In this document: positions 1 to 7,471 of the stretch, in pieces
Layout: each line of letters opens with the position of its first letter
Numbering within the stretch: position 1 is the stretch's first letter
Assembly (NCBI GenBank): GCA_001874325.1
Contig: MPCW01000011.1
Location: 1 to 32,518 of the forward strand
Length of the DNA: 32,518 bases
Reading direction: 5' to 3'
Source of the DNA: Flavobacterium sp. MedPE-SWcel
GTDB taxonomy: Bacteria > Bacteroidota > Bacteroidia > Flavobacteriales > Flavobacteriaceae
Position numbers and translations under genes: made by a program
The notes under the pieces: model-generated
Databases searched by the model: none
What the model was told of the DNA's origin: nothing
What the model saw: the letters and a program-made list of their open reading frames with translations, nothing else

Positions 1-89
1 CGGGGCTCACCTCTTTCCATCCCGAACAGAGAAGTTAAGCCCGCTTGCGCAGATGGTACTGCAATTTGTGGGAGAGTATGTCATCGCCT
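1..89 (+). rRNA. rrf: 5S ribosomal RNA, 3' part (5' end outside window)
   Basis: The first ~89 bases match the conserved core and 3' half of bacterial 5S rRNA: the CCATCCCGAACAGAGAAGTTAAGC block (positions 18-41) of the loop B/C region, then GATGGTACTGC and GGGAGAGTA, ending near the TCATCGCC at 81-88. About 20-25 nt of the 5' end are missing because the window begins inside the gene. A strong intrinsic terminator follows within about 12 bases, so this is the promoter-distal end of an rRNA operon whose 16S and 23S genes lie to the left. The exact 3' end is uncertain by a few bases. Confidence 0.95.
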
Positions 90-100
90 TTTTTTATAAC

Positions 101-132
101 CCCCCTCTATCAATTGATAGAGGGGGTTTTTT
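101..132 (+). terminator. Intrinsic terminator of the rRNA operon
   Basis: A perfect 26-bp palindrome (101-126; CCCCCTCTATCAA and its complement) is followed directly by six T (127-132). It lies about 12 bp after the 5S rRNA end and closes the rRNA operon. Confidence 0.93.
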
Positions 133-761
133 GTATAGAAAACCCTGAAATAAAACAATTGTTAATAATACCTTTACTATTAACTAAATTATAATACTCC
201 ATATATAATCTTATCAACAACTTTAAGTAGAATATTAAATATATGGTTATTCTTGTAATTATATAGTGTTATTAATGTTTAGATCCTGTCCTTGGATAAT
301 ACTTTGAATAATAATCTTTTAAAGGTTTTTATATATTTGGATGTATATTCTTATATAAAAATGTTTCACTTTAATGACATGTTTTTTTAAAGTTTATAAA
401 CAAATGCTATTTTATCTTGTTTGTAAATAATTTGTTATATGTCAATTTTTATTGAATTATATTTAATATTTTACGTATATTTATATTATAAGTTTATGTA
501 TTCGTCGTTTTTAATGATTATTACATAATTTAAATATTGCATTCTATTTTGCTTAAATGTCTGATTATCAGTAATTAAAGTGTTTTTTACTTAATTATAT
601 TTTGAATAATGTAAATTTAATCGATAAAGAGATGTTTTTATGTTGCTGTAAATGAGTGTTTTAAAATATTTTTTTTAAATTTTTCGCCCCCATTTTACTT
701 TATGTTTTGCTATCTGTAAACGTTAAGTATGCTAGAACAATATAAATTAAATATGGATGTT
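133..761. other. Long AT-rich intergenic spacer, no gene seen
   Basis: About 600 bp between the rRNA terminator and the first protein gene. It is extremely A/T-rich, full of short stop-containing stretches, and holds no credible ORF on either strand, no tRNA-like cloverleaf and no strong hairpin. Two weak promoter-like matches are present: TATATTTG at 332-339, with a TTG at 304-306 (25-bp spacing, long for the class), and TATGTTTT at 701-708, one base off the flavobacterial TAnnTTTG element and just upstream of the adhesin gene. Neither is convincing alone. Confidence 0.6.
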
Positions 762-3700
762 ATGAAATTAGTTAGATTTTTATTCGTTGCAGTATTTTGC
801 TTTACTGTAACGGCAAGGGCTCAATTGGCAGATTTTGATTTACAAGTAACTAAAACGGATGAAACTTGTTTGGGTAATGGTTCTTTAAATTTTGTTGCTA
901 CAGGACTTACTTCGGGTTCTGAAGTGATTTATAAAGTTTATTTATTACCAGATGTTGAGAATCCAATCTCTATATCTGTCGATAATTACTTAGTAGGTTT
1001 ATCATCTGGCTCCTATAAAGTTGTAGCTATACAGGCTCTTAATGATTTATCTAATTTTAAGGAAGAGTTTATTACTGTTAATGAGAATATTGTACCATTT
1101 AATTTTTCTGTTTTTTCAACAGTTCAAAATTGTGCTGACGATGGTAGTATAATTGTTAATGTGACCTCGGGTACTTCTTCTGCCTACGAAATTATTTCAG
1201 GTCCTGTATTACGGCCTCTTCAAACATCTAATGTTTTTAATGGATTATCATCAGGAACTTATAATATAAGAGCTTTTGATGATTGTGGTAATGGTAAGGT
1301 TACAACCTATACATTATCGATTATAAACTCAGATCTTGATATCTCAGATCCTTTTTATTCGAATGTGCCTATGACTGAGTGCGATTCTGTAGTTATGAGT
1401 AATATGATATCTGCTTCTTCGGGTGAGATTGGTTATCCTTTATCTGTTGAATATACTTTAAACACGATGGATATTGGTGGAGAGGTAACAGTAATCAATC
1501 AAACTATTACTAATGGGCCAGCTACTAATTTAGAAATTTCAGAAGTATTACCAAGATATATTGATGTTTCATATTCATACGATCTTAAGGTTGTTGATAA
1601 TTGTAACGAGATATATGAGAAGTCTAATAATATTGTAGACCCAAGTATTACTTTAAACCTTGTGACTAGTGATGCACCATGTGCAGATAAGTATTTATTG
1701 GTTGATGTTGGTAGATTCTTTAATTCTTTTACAATAGAGTTTTTGAGTTCGCCTGATGGTTTTAATCCTACTGATTTTAATGTTGAAGCTAATGGTTCTT
1801 TTACTAATGGTCATGTTGAGTTTGGAAGTCCAGAAAACCCTGTTCCTTTTGGTAATTATGTAATTAAAGTTTTAGATGAGTGTGGTAGAGAATTTACTGA
1901 ATCTATTTTGATTGAATTGGTAGTTCCCAGTTCTCTTTTATCAGCGAGAAATAATGGATGTTTTTCTGAATTTGGGAAAATAAGAGGTAGTGTGCCAAAT
2001 TCGGATTTAACTATTGCAATAATTTTAGAAGCTCCTGATGCATATGATTTTGAATTACCTAGAGATGTTAGTTCAAATATTTACAGTAGTTCAGGTATTT
2101 TAAAGTTAAATAACATGCCACTAGGTACTTATGTTATTCGGTTTACGGATGATTGTGGGTTTGTACATGAGCAATCAGTTGAAGTACCTCCTTTTGTAGA
2201 GAAAGATTTTAATGACATTACATTACCAGCTTGTGAAGAGAGTTTTGGTTCAGTGAGATTAAGGAGTGGTAATGGTAAATTAACTGAGGTAATAATTACA
2301 AGTGCACCTTCTGCTTTGGGGCAATCTATTCCTTATGATGTTAGTTTTAACATTGATGCTGGTAAGTTTTATATGGGTGATCTCCCTGAGGGGAATTACA
2401 TATTTAAAGCAACTGATATTTGTGGTATAATGCATTATATGGAGGTGACTATTGAAGGTTATGCTCCTAGTCTAGAAGATAATTTTGTATTTACACCTAA
2501 TTGTAGTTCTTTTTCTATAGAGGTAACAGATATTAGTAATGGTACTGAAGGTAGAAATTATTGGTTACAGAGATTTGATCCTGATAGTGGGAACTGGGTA
2601 CATCCTAGAACCGGAATTGTTTATACTGAGGGTAATATACCAAATAGTAATTCAGGTATAAGGTTAACGAATAATAGTGTTAAAAACAATCTTAACTATA
2701 ATGGTACGTTTAGGATTTTGAAAAAGTTTGAAACCTTTAGCAGTGGTATTTCTGAAAATACAATATGTATTAGTGAGCTTGGACAGTTTAATTATAATGA
2801 TGAACTTTCTATAGGTAGTGCATATGCTATGGCATGTTTGGGAGAACCAGATGACATATATTTAGAAGCTATGGGGTATCAAATAACATATAAGATTCTT
2901 AAAAAAGATGGGGTTGAATTTATAGTTGATAATGGAGACAGCAATATATTTACAGCATTAGAGCCTGCGGTATATTTATTTAGTATTGAAGATGCTTGTG
3001 GAAATGTAGTTACTCAATTGTTTAATTTTCAAGAGTTACCGTCTATTGCTACTGCAAGTCAGCCAAATGATATGTTAGTTTGTGTAGATGATAATATCAC
3101 AAATACTGTTTTTAACCTGAGAGATCAAGATGAACAGATTTTAGGACCTTTATTTAGTGTAATGCATACTATTACTTATCATTTAACTGAAGAGGATGCA
3201 GAGAATGATATTGATGCTTTACCAGACAATTATGCTAATACAAGTAATGGGCAAATAATATATGCAAGATTAGAACATAATGAGATTAACATTTGCCATA
3301 GTATTACATCGTTTAAGTTATTTGTGGGTAATTATCAAGAACCAGAAATTACTACTACAGGAACTGTTTGTAAGGATATAGATTTAGAGTTAATGGCTAG
3401 TGAGGGGTATGATAGCTATTTGTGGTCTACAGGAGAAACAACTAGAGTTATTTATATAGATGAACCTGGCGTATATAGTGTTATAGTATCTAAGGAATAT
3501 GGTACTGAGGTGTGTGAAAGCTTTACAGAGATGGACGTTATAGCCTCTGAAAAACCTGAAATTATTCGAGTAGAAACTACAGATTGGACAGAGCATGATA
3601 ACAGTATTACTGTTTATGTAGAAGGAAATGGGATATATGAATATTCTATTGACGGGATTAATTATCAAGATAGTAATGTGTTTGAGGGGTTAAAAGCAGG

Positions 3701-4022
3701 GCTGCATAAAGTATATGTTAGAGATACTTTTGGATGTGGGGAAGATAGTAGAGAGGTAGTGTTAATGTATTATCCTAAATTCTTTACTCCTAATGGAGAT
3801 GGTGTTAATGAGAAATGGTATATTAAATATGCAGTTGCAGAGCCTAACTTTAATGTTACTATTTATGATCGTTATGGTAAAATTATTACATATTTAAATT
3901 CTGAGAGTGATGGATGGGATGGTACTTTACAGGGTGTAGAGCTACCTTCTACAGATTATTGGTTTATTGTAAAGAGAGAAGATGGTAGAGAGTTTAAAGG
4001 ACATTTCTCTATGATTAGATAA
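762..4022 (+). CDS. Large secreted T9SS type B surface protein with Cys-containing Ig-like repeats
   Basis: I place the start at ATG 762, because the protein then begins MKLVRFLF and has a clean signal peptide ending in TARAQ. ATGs at 729 and 753 would add 11 or 3 residues ahead of it. Numbering from 729, the body (about 40-1010) contains repeated beta-sandwich-like units. Each has a Cys near its start and a G-x-Y-x(6)-D-x-CG motif near its end (C135/C186, C318/C385, C411/C476, C502/C565, C703/C757). An Ig-like WSTGETT block lies at 899-905. The last ~80 residues (FFTPNGDGVNEKW, later GWDGT and the DYWF strand) are the gliding-motility-associated C-terminal domain, the type B signal for T9SS export. 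The mature protein is therefore expected outside the outer membrane, as an adhesin or SprB-like filament. Ligand and exact role are unknown. Confidence 0.9.
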   Translation: MKLVRFLFVAVFCFTVTARAQLADFDLQVTKTDETCLGNGSLNFVATGLTSGSEVIYKVYLLPDVENPISISVDNYLVGLSSGSYKVVAIQALNDLSNFKEEFITVNENIVPFNFSVFSTVQNCADDGSIIVNVTSGTSSAYEIISGPVLRPLQTSNVFNGLSSGTYNIRAFDDCGNGKVTTYTLSIINSDLDISDPFYSNVPMTECDSVVMSNMISASSGEIGYPLSVEYTLNTMDIGGEVTVINQTITNGPATNLEISEVLPRYIDVSYSYDLKVVDNCNEIYEKSNNIVDPSITLNLVTSDAPCADKYLLVDVGRFFNSFTIEFLSSPDGFNPTDFNVEANGSFTNGHVEFGSPENPVPFGNYVIKVLDECGREFTESILIELVVPSSLLSARNNGCFSEFGKIRGSVPNSDLTIAIILEAPDAYDFELPRDVSSNIYSSSGILKLNNMPLGTYVIRFTDDCGFVHEQSVEVPPFVEKDFNDITLPACEESFGSVRLRSGNGKLTEVIITSAPSALGQSIPYDVSFNIDAGKFYMGDLPEGNYIFKATDICGIMHYMEVTIEGYAPSLEDNFVFTPNCSSFSIEVTDISNGTEGRNYWLQRFDPDSGNWVHPRTGIVYTEGNIPNSNSGIRLTNNSVKNNLNYNGTFRILKKFETFSSGISENTICISELGQFNYNDELSIGSAYAMACLGEPDDIYLEAMGYQITYKILKKDGVEFIVDNGDSNIFTALEPAVYLFSIEDACGNVVTQLFNFQELPSIATASQPNDMLVCVDDNITNTVFNLRDQDEQILGPLFSVMHTITYHLTEEDAENDIDALPDNYANTSNGQIIYARLEHNEINICHSITSFKLFVGNYQEPEITTTGTVCKDIDLELMASEGYDSYLWSTGETTRVIYIDEPGVYSVIVSKEYGTEVCESFTEMDVIASEKPEIIRVETTDWTEHDNSITVYVEGNGIYEYSIDGINYQDSNVFEGLKAGLHKVYVRDTFGCGEDSREVVLMYYPKFFTPNGDGVNEKWYIKYAVAEPNFNVTIYDRYGKIITYLNSESDGWDGTLQGVELPSTDYWFIVKREDGREFKGHFSMIR

Positions 4023-4050
4023 TTAAAACTTTACTTTATAAAATAAAAAA

Positions 4051-4080
4051 CTCCCTTTTATTAGTAAGAGGGAGTTTTTT
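4051..4080. terminator. Bidirectional terminator between convergent genes
   Basis: CTCCCT (4051-4056) pairs with AGGGAG (4069-4074) around a short A/T loop, with an A-run before and a T-run after. It sits in the ~60 bp between the converging adhesin and DUF4268 genes and can serve both strands. Confidence 0.85.
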
Positions 4081-4081
4081 A

Positions 4082-4525
4082 TTATGTATTGATTTCAAGA
4101 TCTTTAATGTAATCTTCATATTCATAAAAGAAACGTTCGAAGGCATCCATTTTTTCATAGAAAAAATCAAAAACGGTTCCCCATGTTGCTTTATTATGAA
4201 GGCTAATTCCTGTTTTTTCTATAAATATTCTACTTATAGCTTTTCCATTATCGAGGTAATGGTCTTTTTCTAAAATAGCATCGGGTAAGAAATCGTCTAA
4301 TAGTATGCTTTTAAGGGACTCTATTTTTTCAAAATAAATTTTACGCTTCTTATCTTCTTTTGGTTCGATGTCAAGAAGAACCATTGCTTTTTTATTGTCA
4401 ATATAAAATTTAAATGATACATCTTTAATTTTTGTATCATATAAAATCCATTTGCGCTCGTTACTATTGGCAAATTTTGTCCAGAAATCTTTTTTTATTT
4501 GTTGCGATTCAGCTTTGCTAAACAT
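4082..4525 (-). CDS. DUF4268 domain-containing protein
   Basis: This 147-residue protein is rich in Lys, Asp, Glu, Phe and Tyr. It has no signal peptide or membrane segment, so it is cytosolic. It starts MFSKAESQQIKKDFW and contains the pattern typical of DUF4268 proteins: an N-terminal FWxxF helix, a central strand pair with KAMVLLDIEP, and a C-terminal helix with FFYEKMDAFERFFYEYED. In other bacteria DUF4268 also occurs fused to nuclease-like domains, but here it is stand-alone and no catalytic residues can be assigned. It is divergent from the NUDIX gene and convergent with the adhesin gene, so it is probably monocistronic. The function is unknown; the family call is from recognition of the sequence and is fairly confident. 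Confidence 0.8.
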   Translation of the reverse strand: MFSKAESQQIKKDFWTKFANSNERKWILYDTKIKDVSFKFYIDNKKAMVLLDIEPKEDKKRKIYFEKIESLKSILLDDFLPDAILEKDHYLDNGKAISRIFIEKTGISLHNKATWGTVFDFFYEKMDAFERFFYEYEDYIKDLEINT

Positions 4526-4530
4526 GTGTT

Positions 4531-4538
4531 TATTTTTG
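4531..4538 (+). promoter_or_regulatory. Candidate -7 element for the NUDIX/acyltransferase operon
   Basis: TATTTTTG is an exact match to the flavobacterial TAnnTTTG element, about 40 bp upstream of ATG 4581. No TTG lies at the expected 17-23 bp upstream (the nearest are 13 and 26 bp away), so the call rests on the -7 box alone. Confidence 0.35.
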
Positions 4539-4580
4539 TTACGGTATTTTTAAAGTATCTTTATCAGTAATTTATTACCA

Positions 4581-5219
4581 ATGCAGTTTACCGAGTTTAT
4601 AAAATATCTTCCAAAAATACAAAAAGTACAGCTGCCTGCTGCTATTGCACATGCTAAAATGGCACCAGCAGAAAGAGCTGTTGTACAGTCGGCAGAATAT
4701 TACGCATCTAAAAATCCAAGAAAGTCAGCAGTAATGATGCTTTTTTACCCTAAGGATGGAGTAACAAATCTTGTATTGATTAAAAGGAATACATATCCAG
4801 GGGTACATTCTGCACAGATTTCTTTTCCTGGAGGTAAAGTAGAACCTGAAGATAAAGATTTAGCCTCAACAGCATTAAGAGAAACATTTGAGGAAGTAGC
4901 TGTTAATCCAGTAATGATAGATATTATTATGCCGTATTCGGAAATTTATATACCTCCAAGTAATTTTTTGGTATATCCTTATTTAGGTATAGTAGTTGAT
5001 GAACCTATTTTTAAACCTGACCCTATGGAGGTGGCAGAAATTATAGAACTACCATTAAATGTGTTTTTAGACGATTCGATTATTGAAAATGTTGAGATGA
5101 CTACATCATATGCAAAGAGTATAGAAGTACCCGCTTTTAAAGTGCAGGAACACTTTGTGTGGGGAGCAACTGCTATGATAATGAGTGAGCTTAAAGAAAC
5201 CATAAAAAGTGTGTTATAA
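4581..5219 (+). CDS. NUDIX hydrolase, CoA pyrophosphatase (NudL-like)
   Basis: This 212-residue cytosolic protein carries the CoA-diphosphatase signature. A LIKRNTYPGVHSAQISFPGG segment (about 66-85, the UPF0035-type motif) precedes a Nudix box at 84-108 (GGKVEPED...ALRETFEEVAV) with the same spacing as Escherichia coli NudL. The REtxEE acidic residues bind the catalytic Mg/Mn. Members hydrolyse CoA and acyl-CoAs to 3',5'-ADP and phosphopantetheine, so they trim the CoA pool. ATG 4581 leaves a short A/T leader without a Shine-Dalgarno sequence. The stop is 42 bp from the downstream acyltransferase start, so the two are probably co-transcribed, which links CoA and acyl-CoA turnover with lipid acylation. 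The substrate within the family (CoA versus a modified CoA) cannot be told from sequence. Confidence 0.88.
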   Translation: MQFTEFIKYLPKIQKVQLPAAIAHAKMAPAERAVVQSAEYYASKNPRKSAVMMLFYPKDGVTNLVLIKRNTYPGVHSAQISFPGGKVEPEDKDLASTALRETFEEVAVNPVMIDIIMPYSEIYIPPSNFLVYPYLGIVVDEPIFKPDPMEVAEIIELPLNVFLDDSIIENVEMTTSYAKSIEVPAFKVQEHFVWGATAMIMSELKETIKSVL

Positions 5220-5261
5220 GGCATGGTTTTTGTAAATTTGCATATACATTTAATATAAAAA

Positions 5262-6065
5262 ATGGGATTATTTAAAAGAAATCCTTTCGGACATATACTT
5301 TTCCTTAAAAAATGGTTGATACGCTATTTTGGGATCCTTACTCATAGACGTTATAGAGGATTTAATGAACTGAATATAGAGGGGTCTGAAATCATAGAAT
5401 CGTTACCAGATAGAAACGTACTGTTTGTGTCTAACCATCAAACATATTTTGCCGATGTAGTAGCTATGTTCCATGTGTTTAATGCTAGTTTAAAAGGACG
5501 TCAAGACACTATTAAGAATGTAGGGTATATTTGGTCGCCTAAGCTTAATATTTATTATGTAGCGGCAAAAGAGACAATGAAATCAGGTTTGCTACCTAGA
5601 ATATTATCTTATGCTGGTGCTATTACTGTAGAGCGTACTTGGCGCGCTAAGGGGCAAGAGGTACAGCGTAATGTAAACCCTAATGATACCGAGAATATAA
5701 AAGTAGCACTTGAAGATGGTTGGGTAATTACTTTTCCGCAAGGGACTACAAAGCCTTTTAAACCTATCAGGAAGGGTACAGCACATATTATAAAGCAACA
5801 TAAACCTATAGTAGTACCTATTGTTATAGATGGTTTCCGTCGTTCTTTTGATAAGAAGGGAATACGAATGAAAAAGAAAGGAATACTACAGTCGTTTATT
5901 ATAAAAGAACCTTTGGATATTGATTATGATAACGATAGTATAGAGTCTATTGTAGAGAGAGTAGAGTATGCTATAGAGCAACATCCATCTTTCTTAAAAG
6001 TTATACCTACTGAAGTTCTTGAAGCACAAGAAGAATTGAACAAAAAGCGACAATGGGATTATTAA
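5262..6065 (+). CDS. 1-acyl-glycerol-3-phosphate acyltransferase family protein (PlsC-like)
   Basis: This 267-residue protein has a basic N-terminus (KRNPFGHILFLKKWLIRYFG) suited to membrane contact. The acyltransferase motif I is NHQTYFAD at 58-65, and a motif-III-like FPQGTTKPFKPIRKGTAHI starts at 158. The fold and motif order are those of the PlsC/LPLAT superfamily, which moves an acyl chain from acyl-ACP or acyl-CoA onto a lysophospholipid or glycerol-phosphate acceptor at the inner face of the cytoplasmic membrane. In motif I the Asp comes five residues after the His (HX5D) rather than the textbook four, and the Arg of FPEGTR is Thr. It therefore belongs to a diverged subgroup and its acceptor is not certain. 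It probably forms an operon with the NUDIX gene and ends at a strong terminator. Confidence 0.85.
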   Translation: MGLFKRNPFGHILFLKKWLIRYFGILTHRRYRGFNELNIEGSEIIESLPDRNVLFVSNHQTYFADVVAMFHVFNASLKGRQDTIKNVGYIWSPKLNIYYVAAKETMKSGLLPRILSYAGAITVERTWRAKGQEVQRNVNPNDTENIKVALEDGWVITFPQGTTKPFKPIRKGTAHIIKQHKPIVVPIVIDGFRRSFDKKGIRMKKKGILQSFIIKEPLDIDYDNDSIESIVERVEYAIEQHPSFLKVIPTEVLEAQEELNKKRQWDY

Positions 6066-6086
6066 TTTAAAATATAAATTAAATCA

Positions 6087-6114
6087 AAAGCGAGGCATTT
6101 GCCTCGCTTTTTTT
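6087..6114 (+). terminator. Intrinsic terminator (copy 1 of a repeated hairpin)
   Basis: A perfect 10-bp stem (AAAGCGAGGC at 6087-6096 and its complement at 6101-6110) with loop ATTT and a T-run to 6114. It lies 21 bp after the acyltransferase stop. The same 24-base hairpin recurs exactly at 8772-8795. Confidence 0.93.
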
Positions 6115-6251
6115 ATGGAGTAACTTGACGGTTTTTTCTGACTTTAATCGAAAAAATAATCTATTCATATTTGCTTAACATCTTACCGTATTACCTTACA
6201 TATCTTTAAGAAACTAAAGATTTAGTAACCAATTAATAAATCATAATAATT

Positions 6252-7469
6252 ATGAAAACAAAGTTTTTTTTAGCGGTAGGGCTTTTAGTTACTGCAATGG
6301 GAGTTTCGCAAAACACTACCTTAAACATGCAAGGTAATACAGCAGATTTGGATGAGAATGTATTTTTAGGACAAGATGCAGGGGCTTCTAATACATTAGG
6401 GCTTGAAAATGTTTTTAGTGGTTTTAAAGCGGGATATTCTAATACTGAGGGGAGTTATACTATTGCGATAGGAAATAAAGCAGGTTATAGTTTTAACCCT
6501 ATTGTTACACTAGAGGAACCAAATAATACTGGAGGTGCTATTTTTATAGGAAACAATGCAGGTTATTATAATACAAAGGGATATAATGTGTTTGTAGGTT
6601 ATCAATCAGGTTATAATAATACTGCTAGTGCGAATGTTTTTATGGGTACTTCAACTGGTACTAATAATAATGGTAGTGCAAATAGTTTTTTTGGACATGG
6701 TACAGGAGAATCATCTACGGGTAGTAGTAATGTATTTCTTGGATCTTGGGCAGGTAAAAACTCAGTTGGGAGTAATAATGTTTTGTTAGGGAATGATACA
6801 GGGGCTGGTAATGGTGACCCTGTGGTTACTAACTTAGGTAGTAATAATGTTATTGTAGGATATAGAGCAGGTCGACGTAGTACAGGTAACAGCAATGTGT
6901 TTATGGGATATATGTCTGGACATAATGCTATAGGGAATAAAAATATACTAATAGGTTATCAGGCAGGAAAGGATGAAACAGGTAGTAATAAACTTTATAT
7001 TGCTGATTCAGATACTGATAATCCATTAATTTATGGTGATTTTAGTGCTAATGAGTTAAAATTTAATGCTCAAAAAGTAGGTGTTGGTTTTGAAAGTGGA
7101 GCTTTTGGAGATTTTCCAGATACTACCTCATTAATAACTGATGTAGACTATAGGTTTTTTGTAAAAGGTGGTGTGCTTGCAGAAGAAGTTAGAGTAAGAC
7201 TTCAAGGAGATTGGTCTTGGCCAGATTATGTATTTGCAAATGATTATGAGCTTATGCCTCTTAGTGAAGTAGAGGGTTATATAGCAAATAATGGTCATTT
7301 ACCTAACATGCCAAGTGCCGAAGAAGTAGAGGAAGATGGAATAGCACTAGGTAATATGGTAAAGTTACAACAAGAAAAAATAGAAGAACTTACATTACAC
7401 CTTATAGAGCAAGAAAAAGAAATGGAGGCTCTTAAAGCGCAAGTTCAGCTATTACTTAATAAGCAATAG
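6252..7469 (+). CDS. Secreted glycine/asparagine repeat protein with C-terminal coiled coil (tail-fibre/adhesin-like)
   Basis: A signal peptide (residues 1-20, ending GVSQ) is followed by about twelve imperfect repeats at 36-247. Each carries the core NVFxGxxAGxxNTxG, a pattern seen in many Bacteroidota surface proteins that resembles the head repeats of trimeric adhesins and phage tail fibres. A linker with LYIADS...PLIYGDF (248-264) leads to a conserved C-terminal segment: DYVFANDYELMPLSEVE (325-341), then NNGHLPNMPSAEEV (346-359). A coiled coil (about 366-403) with a KIEELTLHLIEQ heptad core ends the protein. That end resembles the intramolecular-chaperone region of peptidase S74-type fibre proteins, but I see no catalytic Ser/Lys pair to support self-cleavage. 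No T9SS domain is present. The next gene starts 2 bp after the stop and is surely co-transcribed. I infer a fibrous, probably trimeric, cell-surface or extracellular protein; its partner is unknown. Confidence 0.82.
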   Translation: MKTKFFLAVGLLVTAMGVSQNTTLNMQGNTADLDENVFLGQDAGASNTLGLENVFSGFKAGYSNTEGSYTIAIGNKAGYSFNPIVTLEEPNNTGGAIFIGNNAGYYNTKGYNVFVGYQSGYNNTASANVFMGTSTGTNNNGSANSFFGHGTGESSTGSSNVFLGSWAGKNSVGSNNVLLGNDTGAGNGDPVVTNLGSNNVIVGYRAGRRSTGNSNVFMGYMSGHNAIGNKNILIGYQAGKDETGSNKLYIADSDTDNPLIYGDFSANELKFNAQKVGVGFESGAFGDFPDTTSLITDVDYRFFVKGGVLAEEVRVRLQGDWSWPDYVFANDYELMPLSEVEGYIANNGHLPNMPSAEEVEEDGIALGNMVKLQQEKIEELTLHLIEQEKEMEALKAQVQLLLNKQ

Positions 7470-7471
7470 TT

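Noticed and set aside
3390..3668. Minus-strand open frame of 92 codons
   Set aside because: Antisense to the T9SS protein, with biased composition and no start context.
6357..6990. Regularly spaced similar short DNA segments suggestive of a CRISPR-like or tandem repeat array
   Set aside because: They are the codons of the NVFxGxxAG protein repeats in one long frame; copies are imperfect, there are no constant repeats with unique spacers, and no cas genes are present.
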